Shown one piece after another: positions 1 to 7,300 of a DNA stretch of 64,000 bases (the stretch's first letter is position 1; the number at the start of each line of letters is the position of its first letter). Origin of the DNA: Candidatus Marivariicella framensis (lineage in GTDB: Bacteria > Bacteroidota > Bacteroidia > Flavobacteriales > Flavobacteriaceae). The notes under the pieces are model-generated. The model was not told the origin of the DNA, searched no databases, and saw only the letters and a list, made by a program, of their open reading frames with translations. Where the stretch lies: NCBI GenBank assembly GCA_905182735.1, contig CAJJCT010000007.1, forward strand, positions 1 through 64,000. The letters run 5' to 3'. Made by a program: the position numbers and the translations under genes.

Positions 1-264
1 GCTAAAGATGAAAGAGATGATATGATAAATTCAAAATCGTATAAATTAGGATACTTACTTTATGAGTTCTCTTTATTCATTTTTATTGGATATGTATGTT
101 CTAAATTTCAAAACAAGGAATTATTAAATCTAACGGGAAACCAAGAGTTATATAATGGTTTCAACTTAACAGATGGTGGAATTGTTTTTTATATACTTGT
201 ACTACTTGCATTTATATCAATCATAAAGTCATTGTATCAGTTTTACTTATATAGAACCGTTTAA
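1..264 (+). CDS. Small membrane protein, 5' end outside window (DUF2178-like)
   Basis: The frame is open from base 1, so the ATG at 22 may be internal and the gene probably begins upstream. The visible part has two hydrophobic segments (about residues 11-26 and 55-70 counted from that ATG) and a charged DERDD stretch just before it. Small two-helix membrane proteins of this shape are commonly encoded directly before a short XRE-type regulator, as here: the stop is one base from the next ATG. The DUF2178-like assignment comes from the DER...K-Y start and this context and is tentative. Function unknown. Confidence 0.55.
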   Translation, partial: AKDERDDMINSKSYKLGYLLYEFSLFIFIGYVCSKFQNKELLNLTGNQELYNGFNLTDGGIVFYILVLLAFISIIKSLYQFYLYRTV

Positions 265-265
265 A

Positions 266-463
266 ATGATATTAAAAAACAACTTAAAAGAAGTCAGGCA
301 AAAAAAGGGTTTAACTCAAGAAGAATTAAGTACAAATGTTGGAGTCAGTAGACAAACAATTATTTCAATTGAAAGATACAGATATAAACCAACTTTAGAA
401 TTAGCTCTAAAATTAGCGCAGAAACTTAATATGAAAATTGAAAAGCTATTTTACTTTGATTAA
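266..463 (+). CDS. XRE-family helix-turn-helix regulator
   Basis: A 65-residue protein that is almost entirely one Cro/C1-type helix-turn-helix. The N-terminal LKEVRQKKGLTQEELS and the recognition helix GVSRQTIISIE are diagnostic, and the C-terminal helix (LELALKLAQKLNMKIEKLF) is typical of the short YozG/YgzD-like regulators. It probably binds DNA as a dimer. It starts one base after the stop of the upstream membrane-protein gene, so the two are almost certainly co-transcribed and translationally coupled. In such pairs the regulator is thought to control its own operon; that is inference from context. Confidence 0.85.
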   Translation: MILKNNLKEVRQKKGLTQEELSTNVGVSRQTIISIERYRYKPTLELALKLAQKLNMKIEKLFYFD

Positions 464-505
464 AAAATACGCTGTAAAAAATTAATTTATATAGCTAAAG
501 CTTAA

Positions 506-533
506 CAACTTCTGTTCGTGCGAACAAAAGTTG
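506..533. repeat. Inverted repeat, 13-bp arms
   Basis: Arms 506-518 and 521-533 are complementary with one mismatch and are separated by only two bases, centred on TTCGTGCGAA. It lies 43 bases after the stop of the XRE gene and directly before the tandem 12-bp motifs. It could act as a weak transcription terminator for the XRE operon, but no T-run follows on the plus strand. A near-perfect palindrome with a tiny spacer also fits a protein-binding site. Confidence 0.5.
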
Positions 534-535
534 AT

Positions 536-559
536 ATTTAGTACTCAATTTAGTACTCA
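536..559. repeat. Tandem pair of 12-bp motif ATTTAGTACTCA
   Basis: ATTTAGTACTCA occurs twice head to tail at 536-547 and 548-559 with no spacer. The reverse complement recurs at 701-712 (exact) and 776-786 (11 of 12), so copies flank the tRNA-Asp 3'-end copy at 627-650 in inverted orientation. Repeated short motifs on both sides of a tRNA-derived core are what arm-type integrase or excisionase sites look like; that role is inferred. Confidence 0.55.
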
Positions 560-586
560 CCCCCATTTGGAACACTCCTAAAATAA

Positions 587-615
587 GATAACCTTCTCAA
601 AATGAGAAGGTTATC
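587..615 (-). terminator. Hairpin terminator beside the displaced tRNA-Asp 3' end
   Basis: Perfect 12-bp stem (587-598 with 604-615) and a five-base loop. Read on the minus strand it follows the tRNA-Asp 3' fragment at 627-650 by 11 bases and is followed by a T-rich stretch. The intact tRNA-Asp at 3766-3839 has a comparable but unrelated hairpin at the same relative place. If an element inserted into the tRNA, this is probably the original tRNA terminator, left behind at the far junction. Confidence 0.6.
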
Positions 616-626
616 GTTGTAACTGC

Positions 627-650
627 GCGGTCTGGACGGGACTCGAACCC
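627..650 (-). repeat. 24-bp copy of the tRNA-Asp 3' end (putative distal att site)
   Basis: The 24 bases are identical to 3765-3788, which cover the acceptor 3' strand, the T-stem 3' strand and the T-loop of the intact tRNA-Asp gene. Identity stops sharply on both sides (base 626 C against 3764 T; base 651 A against 3789 G). The remaining two thirds of a tRNA are absent, so this is not a second tRNA gene. A duplicated tRNA 3' end in direct orientation is the standard footprint of tyrosine-recombinase integration. Confidence 0.8.
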
Positions 651-700
651 AACCGTAACTATCTATTAGTCAGACAATTACAAATTATGTGTGTTCTCAA

Positions 701-786
701 TGAGTACTAAATTTGTTGATTTTTGTACTCAGTGAGTAAACTAAAAACTCTATGAGTGAACTATTTACCTGAGGGGAGTACTAAAT
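701..786. repeat. Two inverted copies of the 12-bp motif (701-712, 776-786)
   Basis: TGAGTACTAAAT at 701-712 is the exact reverse complement of the tandem motif at 536-559, and GAGTACTAAAT at 776-786 matches 11 of 12 bases. A looser relative (GTACTCAGTGAGTA) lies between them at 726-739. Spacing is about 75 bp centre to centre. These sites sit inside the proposed islet, 50-130 bp from its left boundary. Confidence 0.5.
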
Positions 787-947
787 TTCGGTTTAAATAT
801 ATCATTCTGAATTTTAATTGAGAAATAGATTGAGAAGTATTTTCAGTACAAAAAGGAAAATAAATTAAAATAGTCTTTATATTGGATTTTTATTGATCTT
901 TAATTTAAACTAGGTTTAATTAATAATTAAATATAGTAAATATAAGT

Positions 948-2183
948 ATGCTTAAAAATACACTTATCATAATTGTAATTATATCGAATGGTTTGTTTTA
1001 TAAATCTTATGCACAAGCAAATGATTCAATTTCGAAACTATTGGTCAACGACTTAAAACAAATTTATAGTCAAAACCATATTAATGGATTTTCTGTGGCT
1101 ATTGTAAATCAAAATGGATCACTATTTGAAAAAGGGTTTGGGTATTCAAACAGGAAAGAAAATAAAAAATATACAGCAAATACAATTCAAAATATTGCTT
1201 CAATTTCAAAAACCTTTATCGGAATTACCTTGATGAAAGCTCAAGAACTCGGTTATCTTAATCTTGATGACCCTATTAACGATTTTCTACCTTTTAAAGT
1301 AATTAATCCATATTTTCCAAACATACCAATAACCATTAGACAATTAGCAACACACACTTCAAGCATAAGAGATCCATCCAGGTATGAGAAGAATGGGTAT
1401 ATTCTCAAAGAAGAAAACAACGGAGAGGCTAAAGTGAATAGAAATTTTCGATCTCCTAATGAAATGATGACTCAATCTGTTTTTTTGAAAAATATTTTGA
1501 ATAAAAAAGGTAAGTGGTATAAAAAAAATAATTTTTTAAAAAATAACCCCGGAGAAATCTTCGAATATTCTAACATTGCTGCGGGATTAGCCGCATTGGT
1601 TTTAGAAAATGCAATGGGAGAACCGTTTAACGTATTAACAAAAAGATACATTTTTGAACCATTAGGAATGTCTAATACTGGTTGGTCTTTTGATGAAGTG
1701 GATTTTTCAAAACATTCAATTCTTTACTCAAATATAGAAACTGAATTAGCTTTTTATCAATTGATAACATATCCTGATGGAGGTTTAATTACTTCATCTA
1801 GTGATTTAGGAAAATATTTATCAGAGTTAATTTCCGGCTACAGTGGGAGTGGTAGAATCTTGAAGGTAGAAAATTATGATGAGTTGTTTAACTCTAATTT
1901 GAATGATGAAAATCATAAAGAAAGAAATGACAACGCCTACAATGATGAATACAATATGGGTATTTTTATGGGATCGTCAGCTCAAGGACAAATAGGTCAT
2001 ACTGGAGGTGATCCTGGAGTTACTACCTTAATGTTTTTTAATGCTAAAACTAAAATTGGTAAAATCCTTCTAGTAAATACTGATGTTAATAAGGATGGAA
2101 TAAACGAGTTAAGGGCCATTTGGAAAAAGTTGGATGAGTTCGAAAGTAAATTTGAACAAGAAACTGAAAAAATTCATAAGTGA
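948..2183 (+). CDS. Serine hydrolase, beta-lactamase (class C) fold, secreted
   Basis: The 411-residue product starts with a hydrophobic signal peptide (residues 4-22, ending YAQA) and probably works in the periplasm or outside the cell. The three family motifs are intact: SISK (S85, K88) for the catalytic serine and lysine, YSN for the tyrosine, and HTGG near the C-terminus in place of KTG. Members include esterases, peptidases and beta-lactamase-like enzymes, so the substrate cannot be named. The reading frame ends just as a TPR tail begins in another frame (2134-2475), a tail that is commonly fused to this enzyme type. The gene lies within the tRNA-Asp islet and a 29-bp repeat follows the unit. 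Confidence 0.8.
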   Translation: MLKNTLIIIVIISNGLFYKSYAQANDSISKLLVNDLKQIYSQNHINGFSVAIVNQNGSLFEKGFGYSNRKENKKYTANTIQNIASISKTFIGITLMKAQELGYLNLDDPINDFLPFKVINPYFPNIPITIRQLATHTSSIRDPSRYEKNGYILKEENNGEAKVNRNFRSPNEMMTQSVFLKNILNKKGKWYKKNNFLKNNPGEIFEYSNIAAGLAALVLENAMGEPFNVLTKRYIFEPLGMSNTGWSFDEVDFSKHSILYSNIETELAFYQLITYPDGGLITSSSDLGKYLSELISGYSGSGRILKVENYDELFNSNLNDENHKERNDNAYNDEYNMGIFMGSSAQGQIGHTGGDPGVTTLMFFNAKTKIGKILLVNTDVNKDGINELRAIWKKLDEFESKFEQETEKIHK

Positions 2184-2475
2184 AGAAGAATTTAATGCCA
2201 TGGGATTTGCAGAAATTCTAAACCCTATTGGATATGAATGGTTAATTGATAAAAAAAATGCAGATGCAGCAATTAAGGTTTTTCAGTACGGAACAACTTT
2301 AATGCCTAACAACTCGAATATATACTATAGTTTAGGAGAGGCCTATTATATAAATGAGGATTGGAATAACGCTATAATAAACTTGGCTAAATCGTTAGCT
2401 CTGAACCCTGAAAACATAAATGCCATAACGAAGATTTCAAAAATACACGAACTGAAAGAGAAACAATCCGATTAA
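2134..2475 (+). CDS. TPR tail, probably frameshifted end of the preceding hydrolase
   Basis: The 113-residue frame overlaps the hydrolase by 50 bases in a different register. Its core has two tetratricopeptide repeats: KNADAAIKVFQYGTTLMPNN, then SLGEAYYINEDWNNAIINLAKSLALNPEN. In many Bacteroidota proteins exactly such a tail (IGYxLL...AIxxFxxN...SLGEAY) is continuous with a beta-lactamase-fold domain. The simplest reading is one ancestral gene with a single frameshift between about 2134 and 2183. Separate translation by overlap coupling from the ATG at 2134 is the alternative. A sequencing error cannot be excluded. Confidence 0.6.
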   Translation: MSSKVNLNKKLKKFISEEEFNAMGFAEILNPIGYEWLIDKKNADAAIKVFQYGTTLMPNNSNIYYSLGEAYYINEDWNNAIINLAKSLALNPENINAITKISKIHELKEKQSD

Positions 2476-2480
2476 AAATA

Positions 2481-2512
2481 CTGTTGCCAACAATGTATAA
2501 AAATAATAGCGG
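2481..2512 (+). repeat. Post-gene repeat, copy 1
   Basis: Begins five bases after the TPR-tail stop. Bases 2481-2509 align without gaps to 3655-3683 at 23 of 29 positions and include the short palindrome TGTTGCCAACA. It is followed by GCGG and then TTTTAGTAC. Similar sequence, as far as I recall it, follows genes in accessory regions of other Bacteroidota. A recombination site or a shared 3' processing signal are both possible. Confidence 0.5.
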
Positions 2513-2559
2513 TTTTAGTACAAAAATAAAAGTCTGTACTTCACTATAATTACTAAAAT

Positions 2560-3648
2560 ATGAGACAAATTTTAATTACATTTTGCACAACAATACTAAT
2601 TCTCGGTTGTAGTTCTAATAGAACAGAGTTTAAAGGAGTTCCTTTTGAAAAACACACAACATTAAACGGAACAGGATTTACACAAGAAAAACTGGATTCA
2701 TTAACAAGTCACATCAAAAATAACTTGACAACAACAGGCATGCTTATCCTAAAAGATAGTAAAATTATTTTTGAGTATGGAGACGTACAAGATTTAAGCT
2801 ACTTAGCATCTTGTCGAAAAAGTGTTTTAAGTATTCTCTATGGCAAGTATGTCAATAATGGAACAATTGATTTGTATCAAACTATTGGAGAAATAGGGAT
2901 TGAAGAAGATAACGGTCTTTTAGAAATAGAGAAGTCCGCAACTGTTGACCATATAATAAATTCTCGTTCCGGAGTTTTCCTTGAACCAGCTAATGCTGGT
3001 TATGATGAAGACAATATCTTAGAAAGAGGTTCGGTAAAACCTGGAGAATATTTCGTTTATAACAATTGGGACTACAATGTTGCAGGTTATATTTTTGAAA
3101 AAAAAACAGGCAAAAATATTTATCAAGAACTTGAGGAACAGTTAGCTATACCACTTGGTTTTCAGGATTGGAATATTAAAAATCAAAAAAAACAATATAA
3201 AAAAAGCAAATCAAGATATCCAGCTTATCATATGTATATTTCTGTAAGAGATATGGCTAAAATTGGTCAATTAATGCTCAACAAAGGTGAGTGGAATGGT
3301 AAACAACTCGTTTCAAGAGACTGGATTGAAAAAATTACAAAGACAGTGACCCCAACTAAAACAGTCAATGAACGATATGGAAGGGACGAATCAAGTCCTT
3401 TTCAATTTTCATATGGCTATATGTGGTGGTTAATAGATAATTTTAAACACCATCCAGATTTTGAAGGAGCCTATTCTGCAACTGGCTATGGAGGGCAATT
3501 TATAACTGTGATTCCAAAATTAAATATTGTAGTAGCACATAAGCACAAACTACCAACTCTTGTGAAATGGGGGCTGAAACGTGGTAATGATGTTCCTGAT
3601 TGGCAATATTGGAGTTTATTATATGATTTTATCAAAACGGAGAGATAA
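2560..3648 (+). CDS. Serine hydrolase lipoprotein, beta-lactamase fold (NylB-like)
   Basis: The 362-residue protein has a lipoprotein signal (lipobox LILGC, acylated Cys17), so it is anchored in an envelope membrane. The catalytic SxxK is SCRK (S84, K87), followed by a YNN motif in FVYNNWDYNVAGYIFE. The C-terminal SATGYGGQF is in the place of the KTG box, as in the 6-aminohexanoate-dimer hydrolase-like branch. The substrate is unknown; esterase or amidase activity on small molecules or peptides fits the family. It is only distantly similar to the hydrolase at 948 and both lie in the islet, each followed by a related 29-bp repeat. Confidence 0.8.
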   Translation: MRQILITFCTTILILGCSSNRTEFKGVPFEKHTTLNGTGFTQEKLDSLTSHIKNNLTTTGMLILKDSKIIFEYGDVQDLSYLASCRKSVLSILYGKYVNNGTIDLYQTIGEIGIEEDNGLLEIEKSATVDHIINSRSGVFLEPANAGYDEDNILERGSVKPGEYFVYNNWDYNVAGYIFEKKTGKNIYQELEEQLAIPLGFQDWNIKNQKKQYKKSKSRYPAYHMYISVRDMAKIGQLMLNKGEWNGKQLVSRDWIEKITKTVTPTKTVNERYGRDESSPFQFSYGYMWWLIDNFKHHPDFEGAYSATGYGGQFITVIPKLNIVVAHKHKLPTLVKWGLKRGNDVPDWQYWSLLYDFIKTER

Positions 3649-3654
3649 AATATA

Positions 3655-3683
3655 CTGTGGGCAACACGGTATATAAAAAATAG
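3655..3683 (+). repeat. Post-gene repeat, copy 2
   Basis: Begins six bases after the stop of the lipoprotein gene and matches copy 1 (2481-2509) at 23 of 29 positions with no gap. The conserved parts are CTGT, CAACA, GTATA and AATAG. The same distance from two unrelated stop codons argues that the repeat travels with the gene or marks a cassette boundary. Confidence 0.5.
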
Positions 3684-3721
3684 TTATATAATATTGGAAG
3701 TGATTCGAACCATGTAAAAAA

Positions 3722-3748
3722 ATAACTCCTTGGTAATCAAGGAGTTAT
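3722..3748 (-). terminator. Rho-independent terminator after tRNA-Asp
   Basis: Perfect 11-bp stem (3722-3732 with 3738-3748) and a five-base loop. On the minus strand it follows the tRNA 3' end by 17 bases and is followed by a run of Ts (complement of the A-run at 3716-3722). Confidence 0.75.
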
Positions 3749-3765
3749 AATTTTAACGATGATTG

Positions 3766-3839
3766 CGGTCTGGACGGGACTCGAACCCGCGACCCCCTGC
3801 GTGACAGGCAGGTATTCTAACCAGCTGAACTACCAGACC
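3766..3839 (-). tRNA. tRNA-Asp (GTC)
   Basis: A 74-nt cloverleaf on the minus strand. The acceptor stem is GGTCTGG / CCAGACC with discriminator G, the anticodon arm is CCTGC-CTGTCAC-GCAGG with anticodon GTC, and the T-arm is GCGGG-TTCGAGT-CCCGT. The CCA end is not encoded. It reads the Asp codons GAC and GAU. The promoter lies at 3854-3884 and a terminator at 3722-3748. Its 3' end is duplicated at 627-650, so this gene has served as an integration target. Confidence 0.95.
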
Positions 3840-3853
3840 GTGATTAGCGATTG

Positions 3854-3884
3854 CAAATATACACTGGATTTTGACTTACCCAAA
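3854..3884 (-). promoter_or_regulatory. Bacteroidota-type promoter of tRNA-Asp
   Basis: On the minus strand TTTG (3881-3884) is followed after exactly 19 bp by TATATTTG (3854-3861), a full match to the primary sigma factor consensus TTTG-N19-TAnnTTTG. Transcription would start a few bases further on, about 10 bases before the mature tRNA 5' end. Confidence 0.65.
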
Positions 3885-3928
3885 TCTATATAACAAAAAT
3901 ATACACTTGATTTTGTACTTAAAACAAT

Positions 3929-4246
3929 TTACATAGCCGCGTTTAATGACTCTGCATATGTAGCTTTAGGAGCAACACCAACTTGCCTTCCTACTATTTC
4001 ACCGTCTTTAAAGACCAAAACAGTTGGAATGTTTCTAACTCCATATTTAGCAGCAAATTCTTGATTTGAATCTACATCTAATTTTCCAACTATTGCTTTA
4101 CCCTCAAAATCAGTACTTATCTCATCCATAATTGGTCCAACCACTCTACATGGTCCACACCATTCTGCCCAGAAATCAACCATAACAGGTTTATCTGCTT
4201 TTAAAACTAACTCTTCAAATGTTGAATCTGTAATTTCTAATGCCAT
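3929..4246 (-). CDS. trxA: Thioredoxin
   Basis: Cytoplasmic thiol-disulfide reductant that keeps protein disulfides reduced and supplies electrons to reductases. The 105-residue product is the usual length and has the active site WCGPC (Cys30, Cys33), the buried acid in VDFWAEW, and the cis-proline in RNIPT (Pro74). It lies downstream of dnaE on the same strand, 87 bases away. A TAnnTTTG element at 4263-4270 suggests its own promoter. Confidence 0.95.
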   Translation of the reverse strand: MALEITDSTFEELVLKADKPVMVDFWAEWCGPCRVVGPIMDEISTDFEGKAIVGKLDVDSNQEFAAKYGVRNIPTVLVFKDGEIVGRQVGVAPKATYAESLNAAM

Positions 4247-4262
4247 AACAATATATTTACCA

Positions 4263-4270
4263 CAAAATTA
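4263..4270 (-). promoter_or_regulatory. Possible -7 element for trxA
   Basis: TAATTTTG on the minus strand matches TAnnTTTG and lies 16 bases before the trxA ATG. No clear TTTG is found 19-21 bp upstream. Confidence 0.35.
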
Positions 4271-4333
4271 GCTAAAATTATTTCGAATAACCTCAATATT
4301 TATTTGTTTTAATAATAGTATTTTTATTGTAAA

Positions 4334-7300
4334 TCATTTTATTCTATACTTTAGTGAAGCTAAATCTAATTCATCTAAAAGGTCATCACAAACATCTACT
4401 TTTTGTTTACGACTATTTAATGTAATTTTTATTTTATCTTCTGGATGATATATCTCAAATCCAATTGGTTTTTCACCTTTATATCGATTGAAAATATTTT
4501 TAATATTATCGATACTATCCTGGTCTAAAGATTTAAGGTTAGAGCTTATAATAAGTTTTTTTGAGTTAGTTTTAATTGTTTCACCAAGTAATTCAAAATG
4601 TAAGAATTTCATTCTTGGAGGTCCTAATTTTCCAGTCTCTCTATTTCGCCACCCTTCCCTTATTGAAACCCTAAATCTAACTATTGAATTAAAATCTATA
4701 AAGTGAGCAAATTTTAGATACTCTTCTCCGAAAATTCTAAATTCATGTTGATCATCAAAATCTTCTAAAATAAATTTACCCCATCCGTTTCCATTCTTGG
4801 AAGTAAGCTTGTCAAAATCATTAATAATCCCAGTAAAGTATAGATCTTTATTTATTAAAGAATCTATATCATTTAGGATGTTAAGTGGTGCAGAAGAAAA
4901 GAGATTTATAGCTCTTAAGTGCTCATCCAAAGGATGAGCAGATATATATATTCCGACGACTTCTTTTTCTTTTTTAAGTAAATCTAATTTCTCCCATTTA
5001 TCACATTCAGGTATACTTAATTCTTGATAAGTAGAATTGTCTTCATCTCCAAATAAATTAATCTGAGATGAGTTTAGATTTTGCTGATATTTAGCTCCAA
5101 ACCGCATAGCTTTTTCAAAAAACATTACACCGTCTCCATCTGGATTAAAATATTGTGCTCTATGAGGAGAAAAACCATCAAACCCTCCAGCTAATGCTAA
5201 ATTTTCAAATGTTTTTTTATTTGCAGCACGTAGGTCTATTCTTTTAGACATGTCAAAAATTGATTCGTAGTTGCCTTTTTCCCGGTTTTGAATTATAGTT
5301 TCAACCGCTCCTTTTCCAACTCCTTTGACCGCCCCCATGCCAAAACGTATTGCTTGATTATCATTTACTGTAAACTTATAGAAAGATTCGTTTACATCAG
5401 GCCCTAAAACTTCTAACCCCATATGTTTGCATTCTTCCATGAAAAAAGAAACTTGTTTAATGTCATTCATATTATTAGATAGTACTGCTGCCATATATTC
5501 GGCTGGATAATGCGCCTTAAGATATGCTGTTTGAAAACCAATCCATGCATAGCAAGTTGAATGTGATTTATTAAATGCATAGGAAGCAAAAGCTTCCCAA
5601 TCTTTCCATATTTTTTCTAAAATATCTTTAGGATGGTTTCTTTCCTTTCCTCCTTCTAGAAATTTTGGTTTTAATTTTTCTAACAATGAGAAAATCTTTT
5701 TCCCCATTGCTTTTCTTAATAAATCTGCTTCACCTTTAGTAAAACCAGCCAGCTTCTGTGATAATAACATAACTTGCTCTTGGTAAACAGTTATCCCGTA
5801 TGTTTCTTCAAGATACTCAGCCATTTCAGGAAGATCAAAACTTATTTGTTCGGTTCCATTTTTTCTAGCAACAAAACTTGGAATGTACTCAAGTGGTCCA
5901 GGCCTATATAGAGCGTTCATTGCTATTAAATCTGCAAATACTGTTGGCTTTAAGTCTCTTAAATATTTTTTCATCCCCGCAGATTCATATTGAAAAATTC
6001 CCACTGTATCTCCACGCTGAAAAAGAGAATATGTTTTTTCATCATCTAGCGGAAACTTATCAGGATTAAGATCAATATTGTGTTTATATTTAACAAGCTT
6101 TACGGTGTCTTTAATCAAGGTTAAAGTTTTCAATCCAAGAAAATCCATTTTTAATAACCCTGCATCTTCAACTACAGAATTATCAAATTGAGTTACAACT
6201 AAATCAGAGTCTTTTGCAGTAGCAACAGGAACAAATTTAGTTATGTCGTCAGGAGTTATAATTACTCCACAAGCATGAATTCCAGTATTTCTCAGAGAAC
6301 CTTCTAGAATTTTTGCTTGCTGTAAAGTTCTTCCTGCTAGGTCATCTCCTTTATATAAAGATTGTAATTCTTTGACTTTTGCGAATTCATCCCCTCCTCT
6401 AACTTGTTCTTTAAGATAGCTGTCAGATCCTCCAAAAATTTGACTTAATTTTAAATTAGGAACTAATTTTGAAATTCGATCAGCATCTCCTAGCGGTAAA
6501 TCCAAGACTCTTGCAGTATCTCTTATAGATGATTTTGCAGCCATTTTTCCATATGTTATAATCTGAGCAACTTGCTTAGAACCATATTTTTTAATTACAT
6601 AATCAATAACTTTTGAACGACCTTCGTCGTCAAAATCTATGTCAATATCAGGAAGGCTTACTCTATCAGGATTAAGAAATCTCTCAAAAAGTAAATTGTA
6701 TTTAATCGGATCCAAATTTGTTATTCCTAAACAATATGCAACAGCAGATCCAGCAGCTGAACCTCTTCCAGGACCAACAGAAACATCCATACTTCTGGCA
6801 GCTGAGATAAAGTCTTGAACAATAAGAAAATATCCTGGATAACCTGTATTTGAGATCACCTCTAATTCAAAATCTAATCTATCAGAAGTTTCTTTAGGCA
6901 GCTCTGGATATCTTTTTTCCGCTCCTTTATAAGTTAAATATCTTAGATAAGCGTTTTCTCTCTCAACACCATCATTATTCTTTGATTCGAATTCATCAGG
7001 AATTTCAAATTTTGGAAGAAGAACTTCATTCGCTAAATCAAATGAAGATATTTTAGAGATAATTTCTAAACAGCTAAATATTGCCTCAGGAATATCTTTA
7101 AAAATCTCTTTCATTTGCTCTTGAGACTTGAAATAATATTCTTGATTTGGAAGGCCATAACGAAATCCTCTCCCTCTTCCTATTGGTGTTGTTTGTTTTT
7201 CACCATCTTTTAAGCATAATAAAATATCATGTGCATTTGCATCCTCTTGGTTTGTATAATATGTGTTATTAGACGCTACAACGGAAACGTTATGTTTAAT

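Larger units (their letters stand above)
464..947. other. 484-bp intergenic region with attachment-site-like features
   Basis: No convincing gene. The stretch holds, in order: an inverted repeat at 506-533, two tandem copies of a 12-bp motif at 536-559, a perfect 12-bp-stem hairpin at 587-615, a 24-bp copy of the 3' end of tRNA-Asp at 627-650, and two more copies of the 11-12 bp motif in the opposite orientation at 701-712 and 776-786. The last 160 bases before the hydrolase gene at 948 are plain AT-rich sequence. The organisation resembles the end of an integrated element more than a normal promoter region. Confidence 0.6.
627..3788. mobile_element. tRNA-Asp-bounded genomic islet, no integrase
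   Basis: The direct repeat of the tRNA-Asp 3' end defines a segment of about 3.1 kb whose only genes are two serine hydrolases of the beta-lactamase fold and a TPR tail. The tRNA points away from the islet so that its 3' end abuts it, as expected for integration into a tRNA 3' end. No integrase, transposase or replication gene is present, so it is either a decayed remnant or was moved by a helper in trans. The XRE gene pair to the left may belong to another element in tandem. Boundaries are inferred only from the repeat. Confidence 0.5.

Noticed and set aside
536-559. Tandem 12-bp repeat considered as a CRISPR array
   Set aside because: There are only two adjacent copies, too short and without spacers, and no cas gene is in the window.
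3698-3712. T-loop-like sequence GATTCGAAC near the tRNA-Asp terminator
   Set aside because: The flanking bases do not form a T-stem and no other tRNA arm is present, so it is not a tRNA remnant that can be supported.
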